Notes under the pieces: generated by a model | The model's database searches: none | The model's input: only the letters and a program-made list of their open reading frames with translations | Told to the model about the DNA's origin: nothing | Translations under genes and position numbers: made by a program | Shown here: positions 9,559-17,418 of the stretch, piece after piece | Numbering within the stretch: the stretch's first letter is position 1 | Layout of the letters: each line of letters opens with the position of its first letter | Origin: Streptomyces sp. TRM49041 | Lineage (GTDB): Bacteria; Actinomycetota; Actinomycetes; Streptomycetales; Streptomycetaceae | NCBI RefSeq assembly: GCF_008271805.1 | Contig: NZ_VSRY01000092.1 | Location: 1 to 64,000, forward strand | Length of the DNA stretch: 64,000 bases | Direction of reading: 5' to 3'

Positions 9559-9899
9559 AGTGCTGATGCAGTCCTCAAATTTGACTAGTCGGGAATCAAG
9601 GTGGCCGACAGTACCCGACAGGGCGGTTGGAGGAAGTCGTTCCGCGAGTGATGTGACTCACATGTGCTGAAGGGGGTGGCGTCGGCACCACCCCGGGACA
9701 GGGGCGGCCCCCCGACCGCGTCCGGGGGCTGCCGCCATGGTTCCGGACCGGGGTCCCCACGTACGTTTCATGAGGCGATGTGGTGCGGGAAACGCCGAGC
9801 CCACGCCTCGCCGAGCACATCCGTGCCCACACCTGTGCCCACACCCGAACCCCGCACCCCGCACCTGCCGAGCCCTCGGCCCACAGACCGGAGACAGCC
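9559..9899. other. Divergent intergenic region, helicase versus desaturase
   Basis: This 341-bp spacer carries both divergent promoters. AT-richer sequence (AAATTTGACTAGTC) lies just upstream of the helicase start. The perfect dyad ATGTGA-C-TCACAT is at 9651-9663. No gene is supported here. Confidence 0.5.
9651..9663. promoter_or_regulatory. Candidate operator ATGTGA-C-TCACAT
   Basis: A perfect 6-bp dyad around one central base lies between the helicase and the desaturase gene. The half-site TGTGA recalls CRP-family sites, but the spacing is far too short for CRP; a GntR- or TetR-type site is more likely. The controlled gene, probably the desaturase, is inferred from position. Confidence 0.35.
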
Positions 9900-10970
9900 A
9901 TGCCACAGGCCACCGCCGCCCTGCCGGAGCGGGCCCCGGCCCCCACGCGCGCGGGCGGCAGCGAGTTCGCACCCCTCCTGCGTACGGTCAGGGAGCAGGG
10001 ACTCCTGGTACGGCGCCCCGGCTGGTACGCCGCCGGAATCACGGTCAACCTCCTCGCCCTCACTGCGATCGCCGCCGCCCTGGTCCTCTCCGGCCACTCA
10101 CGCTGGGCCCTGCTGCTCGCCGTCCCGCTGGCCGTGTTCTCCGCCCGCACCGGCTTCATAGCCCACGACGCCGGACACGCCCAGATAGCCGCCCGTCGCC
10201 GCACCAACCATCTCCTGCAACTGCTCCACGCCAATCTGCTCCTCGGTATGAGCCAGGAGTGGTGGAACGACAAGCACAACCGCCACCACGCCCATCCGAA
10301 CCACGTGGACAAGGACCCCGACGTCGCCCCGGATGTCCTGGTGTTCGCCCGCCACCAGGCGGCGGGCCGCACCGGCCCACGCCGCTGGCTCACCCGGCAC
10401 CAGGCGTGGCTGTTCTTCCCCCTGACCACCCTTGAGGGGCTCGCCCTCAAGGTGTACGGCTTCCAGTCGCTGTTCTCGCCGGACGGGCGGCGTCGCACGG
10501 GCCGTGAACGCGTCGTCGAGGGCGGCCTCCTCGTCGTCCATGTGGCCGGCTACGCCACATTGCTCCTCACCACCATGTCCGTGGGCCAGGCGCTGGTCTT
10601 CGCACTGATCCACCAGATGCTCCTCGGGCTGCACCTGGGCATGGCGTTCGCGCCCAACCACAAGGGCATGGCGATGCCCGGCCAGGACGGCGACGGCGAG
10701 CGGTGGGGCCATCTGCGGCGCCAGGTGCTGACCTCCCGCAACATCCGGGGCGGCGCCCTGACCGACTGGCTGCTCGGCGGCCTGAACTACCAGATCGAGC
10801 ATCACCTGTTCCCGAGCATGCCGAGGCCGCACCTCCGGCTGGCCCAGCCCCTGGTCCGCGCACACTGCCGGGCGCTGGGGATTCCGTACACGGAGACGGG
10901 GGCGGCCGAGTCGTACCGCCAGGCGCTCGGCCACCTGCGCGCGGTCGGCGAGCCCCTGCGCCGGACGTGA
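9900..10970 (+). CDS. Membrane fatty acid desaturase, front-end type
   Basis: This 356-residue integral membrane di-iron desaturase has all three histidine boxes: HDAGH (89-93), HNRHH (126-130) and QIEHH (298-302, followed by LFPSMPRP). The Gln in the third box is the hallmark of front-end and acyl-lipid/linoleoyl-CoA-type desaturases. There is no fused cytochrome b5, so an external ferredoxin or similar donor is needed. Hydrophobic segments at about 44-64 and 68-85, and further ones at 208-245, fit the four-helix family topology. The ATG at 9900 follows GGAG at six bases; the longer frame upstream is non-conserved. It adjusts membrane unsaturation; substrate and regiospecificity cannot be read from sequence. 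A dyad at 9651 may regulate it. Confidence 0.9.
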   Translation: MPQATAALPERAPAPTRAGGSEFAPLLRTVREQGLLVRRPGWYAAGITVNLLALTAIAAALVLSGHSRWALLLAVPLAVFSARTGFIAHDAGHAQIAARRRTNHLLQLLHANLLLGMSQEWWNDKHNRHHAHPNHVDKDPDVAPDVLVFARHQAAGRTGPRRWLTRHQAWLFFPLTTLEGLALKVYGFQSLFSPDGRRRTGRERVVEGGLLVVHVAGYATLLLTTMSVGQALVFALIHQMLLGLHLGMAFAPNHKGMAMPGQDGDGERWGHLRRQVLTSRNIRGGALTDWLLGGLNYQIEHHLFPSMPRPHLRLAQPLVRAHCRALGIPYTETGAAESYRQALGHLRAVGEPLRRT

Positions 10971-11043
10971 GCGCGCTGTCGGGTGGAACCGAACAGCCCG
11001 GCCGGCCGTTCATCCCGTAGACAGCCGTTAAGGAGGCGTCCGC

Positions 11044-11226
11044 ATGTCGACGAGAACCAAGATCGTGATCGGGGGAGTGGCCGTAGGGCTGCTGCTCATG
11101 CCCCTGATCGGCTTCTGGATGTCCCTGTTGGTCGTGGTCGGGCTGCCCGCACTCGCCTACCTGGCGCTCGACCCGGGTCAGCGGCGCCGGCTGCGCCGCG
11201 TCAGCCGTAAGGAGCTCGGCCGCTGA
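11044..11226 (+). CDS. Small membrane protein, unknown function
   Basis: A 60-residue protein starts MSTRTKIVIGGVAVGLLLMP behind an excellent AAGGAGG eight bases ahead. One or two hydrophobic segments (about 8-24 and 27-45) precede a basic tail QRRRLRRVSRKELGR, which suggests an inner-membrane protein with the C-terminus inside. I do not recognise the family. It lies 73 bases after the desaturase on the same strand and could be co-transcribed with it. Confidence 0.75.
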   Translation: MSTRTKIVIGGVAVGLLLMPLIGFWMSLLVVVGLPALAYLALDPGQRRRLRRVSRKELGR

Positions 11227-11267
11227 GCCGGGCCCCGGCCGGCCCGGTGCGGGGCGTCTCGGGAGTG

Positions 11268-11333
11268 TCCGGCGGATCATGCCGGCATCCGAGCCGGGTG
11301 CCAGACCCCGCGGCCCAGGCATGATCCGCCGGA
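11268..11333. terminator. Long-armed hairpin between convergent genes
   Basis: A perfect 16-bp inverted repeat (11268-11283 and 11318-11333, arm TCCGGCGGATCATGCC) spans a 34-nt loop, between the small membrane protein and a convergent gene ending at 11340. It can act as a terminator in both directions. The 17 bases TGTCCGGCGGATCATGC (11266-11282) recur exactly at 51039-51055. Confidence 0.7.
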
Positions 11334-11339
11334 TACGAC

Positions 11340-12434
11340 CTAGCCGGGGCGGACCGCCATGGCGTCGAGCCCCGCCAGCAGACCCGGCAGGTTCGCCCCG
11401 CGCCCCACGGGCAGTACCTCGCCCGGGCGCTCGTCCACCAGGACGAACGCGATGTCGTCCGTGCGCGCGACGAGCGACCAGCCGGGTCCGTCCGCGCGCA
11501 GAGTGCGCGCCCCGCCGGGTGCGAACGTCGACCGCACCCGCCCGGGCGGCGGCGGATCCTCCAGGTACCCTCGGACCTCCTCCAGCACCCGCCGCACCGC
11601 CGCGTGCGGCCCGAGCCCTCCGGCCGCGCCGGGCTCGGCCTGCCCCGCCGGTGTCCCATCCAGCCCGGCATGACCCGCGTCGGCGTCGGCCGTCTCTCCG
11701 GCTGCCATCCGCGCGCCGTCCGGGGCCGCACCAGCCTCCCGCGCGGCGCCTTCCCGCGCGGCGCCCGCGCCCCCTACCGCAGCCGCAGCCGCCCGCGCCC
11801 CCGCCACTACCGGCGGAGCGAAGTCGTCCGGCGCCAGTTGCTCGCGCCACGCCGCCCACTGCAGGGCGATCTCGTCGGCGCCGAGCCGCCGCTGGGCCGG
11901 GCCCCACGCCGAGCCGTCCGGCGGGGCGAGCGGGGCCGGGTCCCCCGCAGCGGTCTCCGGGTCGTGCGGCTCGGGCACCCCCGGCGCCGAGACCGCGACA
12001 GCGAGCGGCCAGCCCGGCAGCGCCGCGACGACACTGTGCTCGTCGGGGGACAGGTCGTACTCCATGCCGCAGTCCCATGCGGCGATCGCGACCGCGACCA
12101 GCGACACGTCGTCCACGGCGACAGTCCATCGCGCTCCGTCGCCGTCCTGCCCCAGCACCAGCCCGTAGCCCTCGGCGTACGGTTCCAGGCCCAGCGCACG
12201 GCAGGCTTGCGGGTAGTCGTCCCCGAGGACGCTCGGGAACTGCGCGGGCGTCAGCAGTACAGCCGTCAGCACGTACAGGGGGTCGTCCGCGTCGCCGGGC
12301 GCAGTCCTGTCGACGCGGGAGGCGCGCCCCGTGTCGGTGCCCGTGTCCTCGCCCGTCGTCCCGGTCACGGCGGCCTCCCGTCGTCCTGTCGAACCCCGTG
12401 TCGAACTCCCGTCGAAAGGGTCGGTCGGCGGCAC
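11340..12434 (-). CDS. Conserved hypothetical protein, Ala/Gly-rich linker
   Basis: This frame encodes a 364-residue protein I cannot assign. Residues 48-150 look folded (DPLYVLTAVLLTPAQFPSVL, and VAVDDVSLVAVAIAAWDCGM). A low-complexity Ala/Gly stretch follows at about 205-270, then a C-terminal domain (GWSLVARTDDIAFVLVDERP). It contains no signal peptide or membrane segment, so it is probably cytoplasmic. The start is uncertain: GTG at 12434 has little Shine-Dalgarno support, and GTG at 12368 has GGAGG but very close. The codon-position GC pattern argues it is real. Genes on both sides are also of unknown function. Confidence 0.65.
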   Translation of the reverse strand: MPPTDPFDGSSTRGSTGRREAAVTGTTGEDTGTDTGRASRVDRTAPGDADDPLYVLTAVLLTPAQFPSVLGDDYPQACRALGLEPYAEGYGLVLGQDGDGARWTVAVDDVSLVAVAIAAWDCGMEYDLSPDEHSVVAALPGWPLAVAVSAPGVPEPHDPETAAGDPAPLAPPDGSAWGPAQRRLGADEIALQWAAWREQLAPDDFAPPVVAGARAAAAAVGGAGAAREGAAREAGAAPDGARMAAGETADADAGHAGLDGTPAGQAEPGAAGGLGPHAAVRRVLEEVRGYLEDPPPPGRVRSTFAPGGARTLRADGPGWSLVARTDDIAFVLVDERPGEVLPVGRGANLPGLLAGLDAMAVRPG

Positions 12435-12494
12435 CTTAACCAGCGAGTAACCCAGCCGTCGAGAGCCTGGGCGACACTCCCGGCGGCGTGGACG

Positions 12495-12821
12495 TCAGAC
12501 GGTCGGGAGTCCCAGGAGGCCGCGCGCCACTGTCTGCGGGGACTCGTCCCGCTCGCGCGCGAGGGCGATGACCGCACGGCAGGCCAGCTCACCCACCCCG
12601 AACGACAGCGCCTCCGGCGACACCCAGCCCGCCGCCTCGTCCATGGCGTCCTCGTCGTCCTCGGAGCAGGCGGCGACATAGGCCGCAGCGGCCTCGAAGA
12701 TATTGTGCTGCCGCCTCCGTGCACCGTCGCCCGGGCTGCCGTCGCCCGCCGCCTCCGCCGCCCGCTTCCGGGCTCGCGAGGGGAATGCGAACGGGAGGGA
12801 CGTACGCAGTCTGCTGAACAT
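12495..12821 (-). CDS. Small conserved hypothetical protein
   Basis: A 108-residue protein starts MFSRLRTSLPFAFPSRARKR. I chose the ATG at 12821, which has GGAAGG about nine bases ahead, over the upstream in-frame ATG. The N-terminus is basic. The rest is an acidic, helix-rich domain (HNIFEAAAAYVAACSEDDED and VGELACRAVIALARERDESP). No motif identifies a function. It is followed after about 60 bases by the gene ending at 11340 on the same strand, possibly one unit. Confidence 0.6.
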   Translation of the reverse strand: MFSRLRTSLPFAFPSRARKRAAEAAGDGSPGDGARRRQHNIFEAAAAYVAACSEDDEDAMDEAAGWVSPEALSFGVGELACRAVIALARERDESPQTVARGLLGLPTV

Positions 12822-12933
12822 GGGGCCCAACCTTCCCGCGCGGCGCACGCGCCGCGGCCTGCCGTGTCCGTACGTCCAACGTAAGGTCACGGCCGCGGCA
12901 GCAGAAGAGGGGCCGGGCGGCCTGCGGAGTCGG

Positions 12934-13533
12934 TCAGCCCACGCGGGCGGCCAGTACCAGAAAGCGGTTGTCCTCGTCCACGTACGACATCATCCGCCAG
13001 CCCGAACGGGCCAGCAGCGGCCGCAGGTTGGGCTCCGCGCGCAGGTCCTCCTCGGTGATCTGCCGCCCGTGCCGCGCGGCCAGCGCTGCTCGCCCGACCG
13101 GATGGAACAGCGCCAGCCGCCCGCCCGGCCGCACCACCCGTGCCAGTTCGCGCAGGTCCTCCACGGGGTGCGCGAGATGCGAGATCAGGCCGGCGCCGAA
13201 CACCGCGTCCAGGGCGCCGTCCCGCAGCGGCAGCCGCCCCACGTCGCCGAGCAGCAGCGCCCCGCTGTCGTCCCGGCCCGCGCGCCCCGCCGCCGCCAGC
13301 ATCGCGGGAGTCAGGTCCACACCGACGACCGTGCCCCCGGGCCCCACGGCGCCCCGGAGCGCGGGCAGCGCACGCCCCGTGCCGCAGCCCGCGTCCAGTA
13401 CGGCGTCCCCCGGCCGAAGACCGATATCCGCGACCGCCGCGGCGTACGCCGGACCGTCGTCCGGGAAGCGGGCGTCCCAGTCGGCCGCCCGCGCGGAGAA
13501 AAACTCCTGCACGTCTCTGTGCTCGTCGCTCAT
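12934..13533 (-). CDS. Class I SAM-dependent methyltransferase
   Basis: This 199-residue protein carries a Rossmann-type methyltransferase fold. Motif I is VLDAGCGTGRALPALRG (about 45-61), an acidic motif II lies in VVGVDLTPAML, and a motif IV/V region is LRDGALDAVFGAGLISHLAH. The 'Methyltransf_11/25' pattern suggests a small-molecule or biotin/ubiquinone-like substrate rather than DNA. The start MSDEHRDVQEFFSARA at 13533 aligns with typical N-termini; the 14-codon extension upstream is not conserved in pattern. The substrate is unknown and neighbours give no clue. Confidence 0.85.
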   Translation of the reverse strand: MSDEHRDVQEFFSARAADWDARFPDDGPAYAAAVADIGLRPGDAVLDAGCGTGRALPALRGAVGPGGTVVGVDLTPAMLAAAGRAGRDDSGALLLGDVGRLPLRDGALDAVFGAGLISHLAHPVEDLRELARVVRPGGRLALFHPVGRAALAARHGRQITEEDLRAEPNLRPLLARSGWRMMSYVDEDNRFLVLAARVG

Positions 13534-13681
13534 ACGTCCATGATTCCTCACCCCCACGTGAGGCGCCCTGTGCACACGTTCGAGCTTGTGTGGTCGTTCG
13601 AGGGCGCCGCTCTGTCGTGTTCCGGTCAGCTTTCGAACTGGCCCCTGGAGTGCGCCCCTCCAGGGCTACCGTCGCCGCCTG

Positions 13682-14299
13682 TGGGGACATCTGGAACACG
13701 CCGCCTACGGCGACTGAGCCCCGTGCCGTCGTAAGGCTGGCATGGCCTGCGTCGGCGCCGCCCTCGGCCTGCGCTGCACCGTACGCGCCCTCGCGACGAC
13801 CGGCGCCCCGCGCCGCAACTGGCCGCTCACCGCCGCCTCCGCGATCGGCACCGGCATCCGCTATGACGTGCCGCTCACCATCCTGAGCCTGCTCGTCGCC
13901 ATGGCCGTCGTCGGCCTCGGTGTCTTCGCCGTCACCCAGGGCCACGGCAGCGACCGCTTCAGGTCGCTGCTCGTCGGCGGCCTGACCACCGGCATCGCGT
14001 GGCCGGCATGCACTACCTCGGCATGGCCGCCCTCCGGCTGCAGGGCACCGTACGGTGTGACCCGCTGCTCGTCGCGCTCTCCGTCGGCATCGCCGTCGTG
14101 GCCGCCACCGCCGCCCTGTGGGCAGCCCTCAACATCAGGCCGCCCGGCCGCGGTCGCCGTCGCATCCCCGGTCACGGGAGCGGCTGTGAGCAGCATGCAC
14201 TACACCGGGATGGTCGCCGTCACCGTCGAGGTGGCGCCTTGCGCGGCGCCGCTCCCGGGGGCGACTGCGATGCAGTTCATCTTCCCGCTCTTCCGTTCC
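13682..14299 (+). pseudogene. Decayed MHYT-domain membrane sensor protein
   Basis: Fragments in two frames reconstruct an MHYT-domain integral membrane sensor of the Streptomyces type. GHLEHAAYGD followed by a TGA (about 13685-13717) matches the usual N-terminus. MACVGAALGLRCTVRALA reopens at 13742, then IRYDVPLTILSLLVAMAVVG. The frame shifts near 13990 to MAGMHYLGMAALRLQGTVR, one MHYT repeat, and shifts back near 14140 to VTGAAVSSMHYTGMVAVTVE, another repeat. A piece between SAIGTG and IRYDV, where a further repeat belongs, is deleted. One nonsense change, at least two frameshifts and a deletion make it non-functional. MHYT domains are thought to sense gases such as NO or O2 via metal. Confidence 0.85.
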
Positions 14300-14493
14300 T
14301 CGTCGCCGTCAACTGCTTCCCCGACGCCCGCTCCTACGGCACACCCGTCGTCCTGTGCGACGCCCGCTCCTACGGCACCCCCGTCGTCCTGTGCGACGCC
14401 CGCGACCGCGACTCCGGCAAGGGGGTTCTCATCCGGCTCGTCGAACACGCCCGACGGGTCCGTGCGGCCCGCCTTCTCGAGTCGGTGTCGTGA
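14300..14493 (+). pseudogene. Remnant of a conservon ATP/GTP-binding protein (CvnD-like) C-terminus
   Basis: In the frame ending at 14493 the peptide PVVLCDARDRDSGKGVLIRL and then VEHARRVRAARLL matches the C-terminal end of the small GTPase-like CvnD proteins of Streptomyces conservons. The N-terminal GTPase part with its P-loop is missing; the sequence joins directly to the MHYT relic. A 36-bp tandem duplication inside it repeats DARSYGTPVVLC. A complete conservon is kinase-like CvnA, roadblock CvnB, DUF742 CvnC and CvnD. Here only this tail and the intact roadblock gene downstream survive, so it is a broken conservon. Confidence 0.65.
14323..14394. repeat. 36-bp direct tandem duplication
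   Basis: Two consecutive 36-bp units (14323-14358 and 14359-14394) differ at a single base (ACACCC versus ACCCCC) and encode DARSYGTPVVLC twice inside the CvnD remnant. The near identity indicates a recent slippage or duplication in DNA no longer under selection. Confidence 0.9.
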
Positions 14494-14593
14494 CGCGGTG
14501 TCCGGGACGGTGCTTGCCCCGCCCATCCCCGTGGGTAAGGCTTACGCGGACACGGGGAACAACGGGGACATACGGAAACGGGGAGGACCGAGC

Positions 14594-15001
14594 ATGGCGC
14601 TCGACAAGGAACTCGACTGGCTCCTGGACGATCTGACCAAGCGTGTCGCGCACATACGCCACGCCCTTGTGCTGTCGAACGACGGACTGGTGACCGCCGC
14701 CAGCAGCGGACTCGCCCGGGAGGACGCCGAGCACCTCGCCGCGGTCTCTTCGGGCCTCCACAGCCTCGCGCGCGGATCCGGCCGCCACTTCAGGGTCGGC
14801 CATGCACGTCAGACCATGGTCGAGTTCGATGACGCGCTGCTTTTCGTCACAGCGGCGGGCGAGGGCAGCTGCCTGTGCGTGCTCACCGCCGCCGAGGCGG
14901 ACGTCGGGCATGTCGCGTACGAGATGACACTGCTGGTCAACCGCGTCGGCGAACACCTCGCGGTGGCCACCCGCCAGCCGGGCGCCCACCACTCGTCCTA
15001 G
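14594..15001 (+). CDS. Roadblock/LC7 domain protein (CvnB-like)
   Basis: This 135-residue cytoplasmic protein starts MALDKELDWLLDDLTKRVAH behind GGAGG at eight bases. It shows the roadblock/LC7 pattern (HALVLSNDGLVTAASSGL, QTMVEFDDALLFVTAAGEGS, VGHVAYEMTLLVNRVGEHL) over nearly its whole length, normal for the CvnB family. In conservons it binds the GTPase CvnD and helps pass signals from the membrane kinase. Here the expected cvnA and cvnC are absent and only a CvnD tail lies upstream, so it is an orphan whose partner must be encoded elsewhere if it functions. Confidence 0.9.
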   Translation: MALDKELDWLLDDLTKRVAHIRHALVLSNDGLVTAASSGLAREDAEHLAAVSSGLHSLARGSGRHFRVGHARQTMVEFDDALLFVTAAGEGSCLCVLTAAEADVGHVAYEMTLLVNRVGEHLAVATRQPGAHHSS

Positions 15002-15170
15002 CGCGCGACCTGACGCCCCGGGCGGCGCCCTGGCGGCACCGTGGCCGCGCCCTGACGGCACCCCGGCCGCGCACCGGCGGCCCGGGAGGTTATCCACAGG
15101 CCGAGCGGCGAACGACTCCATCGCGCTACCTTCGTCACAGAGCGTAGTCGAAGGGATGGGGGACGCCGTA

Positions 15171-16163
15171 ATGACGGTCGAACAAGCCACACGGACGGTC
15201 GCCTACGGGCGGGCGGCGCAGGAACTCGCACTGCGCAGGAGCGAGTTGGAACTGGCGGTGCATCTCGGCCACGTCCGCACCGTGCCGTCGCCGGGCGCCG
15301 ACCGCCGACGGGTGCCACAGGACGAGATCGACCGGCTGCGGGCTGAGCCGGACTTCCCGGACGGGCTGCGCGAGCGCGTCCGCACCGTCGGCACGGCGCA
15401 GGCGGCCGAACTGGCCCGCATCACGGGCGACCGCTTCACCAGACTGGCGAGAACCGGCCACTTCACACCCGTCGCCTTCTACCTCAACCGGTACCGTTCG
15501 GTCGTCTGGCTCTACCTCGCCCGTGAGGTGGGGGAAACCGCGGCCCGCCTGCCGGAACTGCTCACCGGCCGGGCGCCCCGAGAAGTGCGGGACCGGCTGG
15601 AGGCGGGCGAGGACGCCCGGCCGCGCGACTGGCGCGCCAGGCGCCTCCAACTGCTCCTGCGGCAGGCGCCCGACGCCTGGGCGAGCGCGGCGGCCATCGC
15701 GTCGTTCCTGGACCCGCTCCAGCTCGCCGAAGTGACGCCCGACCCGTACGAGCGGGCCCACCTCGAACAGCTCCGCCCGGCGCCCCCGCCCGGCCGCCCG
15801 GAGTCGGACGCCGCCCGGGCGATCGCCGACCGGCTGCTACTGGCCGACGACCCGGACGAGATCCTCCGGCTCCGTACGGTCCTCACTCACGCCCTCCGGG
15901 CAGCCCGGGCGGACCGGCCCGCGCCGCGCCCCCGGGCCGCCGCGCCCGTACCGGAGTCCGCCGCGTCCGTCATGCCCGCCGCACCCGCCCCGTCGGCGGA
16001 GCCCGGAGCGTCCAAGACACTCGCCCGGCCGACAGCGGCCGGGCACCACCCGCCACCGCGCGGGCCCGCCGACCGGCGCCCCGCCACCCGTGCCGGTCTC
16101 CGTACCGCGCTCCTCGCTCGGCTCCGGCTCCGGCTCCGGCTGGGGCGGGCCCGGGCAGGGTGA
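15171..16163 (+). CDS. DUF6397 family protein
   Basis: A 330-residue protein belongs to the Streptomyces DUF6397 family. The N-terminal region (ATRTVAYGRAAQELALRRSE and IRVQ-like RRRVPQDEIDRLRAEPDFP) looks like a degenerate MerR/excisionase DNA-binding fold. It is followed by the conserved FTRLARTGHFTPVAFYLNRY segment and then a disordered Pro/Ala-rich, Arg-ending tail. The ATG at 15171 has GGGGGA about eight bases ahead; the in-frame ATG at 15156 is an alternative. Its function is unknown. The paired helix-turn-helix-like segments hint at DNA binding, but this is inference. No co-directional partner lies close. Confidence 0.75.
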   Translation: MTVEQATRTVAYGRAAQELALRRSELELAVHLGHVRTVPSPGADRRRVPQDEIDRLRAEPDFPDGLRERVRTVGTAQAAELARITGDRFTRLARTGHFTPVAFYLNRYRSVVWLYLAREVGETAARLPELLTGRAPREVRDRLEAGEDARPRDWRARRLQLLLRQAPDAWASAAAIASFLDPLQLAEVTPDPYERAHLEQLRPAPPPGRPESDAARAIADRLLLADDPDEILRLRTVLTHALRAARADRPAPRPRAAAPVPESAASVMPAAPAPSAEPGASKTLARPTAAGHHPPPRGPADRRPATRAGLRTALLARLRLRLRLGRARAG

Positions 16164-16174
16164 CCGGCTACGCG

Positions 16175-17215
16175 TCAGCCGCGCGGAACGACCGCCGACA
16201 GCACGGCCGGCAGCGGATACCAGTCGGCCGACACCACGCTGGCGTGCCGCCCGGCCAGCAGGCCGACCCGGTCACGGGCCTCGCCCTCGGTCGGACGGGT
16301 CCCGTCGATCGCCGGCGCCACGTTGTGGGCGGCGGTCATGACGACCAGGTAGTTCCGCCGCGCGTACCAGGAGGTGTCGACCGAGCCGCCCGCGTAGGCC
16401 GACGCGTCCCCGTCGAACAGCACGAACCACGGCCGCAGCCCGGCGTCCGTGTACCGCTCACGCGGATCACCGGCCTGCGCCCCGTGCACCGCCGGGAACG
16501 CACCGGCCTCCCGCAGCCGCCCGGCGGCCGCCAGGTTCCGCAGATGCGTGGCGTACTCGCGGTCCGTCCACAGCGAGTCCGCCGGGTTGTCCTCCTCCAC
16601 CGTGCCTGGGATGAGCTCGACGACGAACTTCCCCGCCAGCGCGGCCCGCGTGGGCCAGCCGTCCGTCCGCACGGCCGTGTCCAGGTCCGCGTGCCCGTCG
16701 GCGAGATCCGCCGGCCGGAACAGCGCGTCACCCAGCCGCGCCGTAAGCAGCGCGTCCAGCGCGGCCGGCCCTCGCCCGTGCCTGCTCTGGAACCCGTCCT
16801 TCAGCTCCAGCTTCAGCAGCACGGGCCGGTGTCCCGGACGGGCGTCGTGCCAGGCCCGGATGTCGGCGAGGCAGCCGCCGAGGTCCTGGTTCCTGGCTCT
16901 GGTGCGCAGCTCGCCCGCGTGAGCCGCGTTCTCGCAGTTGTTGTCGTTGCCGAAGGGATTGCTGTGCGACACCCGCCAGGACCGGCCGAACGCGTTCGTC
17001 CACACGTCGATCTCCAGCATCCCGGCACCGGAGTCAAGCGCGTCGGCGAAGTACCTGTACTTGTCCTTCTCGTACGCGTTGTGGACCCCCACGCCCGTCG
17101 ATGCCGCGTACGACAGCCGGCCCGGATCAGCGGCCCCCGCCGTGGCCGGAGCCGCACCCAGCACCAGCACCCCGGCCGCGACGGCGGCTCCCGCAGTGCG
17201 CGCCAACGTTGCCAT
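16175..17215 (-). CDS. Secreted PI-PLC-like phosphodiesterase
   Basis: This 346-residue protein has a clear signal peptide (MATLARTAGAAVAAGVLVLG, cleaved near ATAGA-ADP). The TIM-barrel phosphatidylinositol-specific phospholipase C X-like fold is recognised from GVGVHNAYEKDKYRYFADAL, the acidic pair in GAGMLEIDVWTN and a His in WRVSHSNPFG, followed by KLELKDGF and FVVELIPGT. Two Cys residues in the mature protein could form a disulphide. The start ATG at 17215 has AGGGGA six bases ahead. It probably cleaves phosphodiester bonds of lipids outside the cell; the exact substrate cannot be told. It is divergent from the DNA ligase gene. Confidence 0.8.
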   Translation of the reverse strand: MATLARTAGAAVAAGVLVLGAAPATAGAADPGRLSYAASTGVGVHNAYEKDKYRYFADALDSGAGMLEIDVWTNAFGRSWRVSHSNPFGNDNNCENAAHAGELRTRARNQDLGGCLADIRAWHDARPGHRPVLLKLELKDGFQSRHGRGPAALDALLTARLGDALFRPADLADGHADLDTAVRTDGWPTRAALAGKFVVELIPGTVEEDNPADSLWTDREYATHLRNLAAAGRLREAGAFPAVHGAQAGDPRERYTDAGLRPWFVLFDGDASAYAGGSVDTSWYARRNYLVVMTAAHNVAPAIDGTRPTEGEARDRVGLLAGRHASVVSADWYPLPAVLSAVVPRG

Positions 17216-17418
17216 AACGTCCCCTGCTTCCCGGTCGGCCCGATTGAAGTCGCCGGAAGAGTAGGGGAGTTGGTTGAAGGAAGGGAGACACTCGGCTTGA
17301 TGTTCCACCACGCTCCGAAGGCCCGCGTGCGACCCCCGTCCGACCCGCCCGACCCGCCCGAGCAGCCGGACAGCGCCCCCGGGGTGCGGGCGGCGGTCAC
17401 CGCAGGCACCATGGCCGC

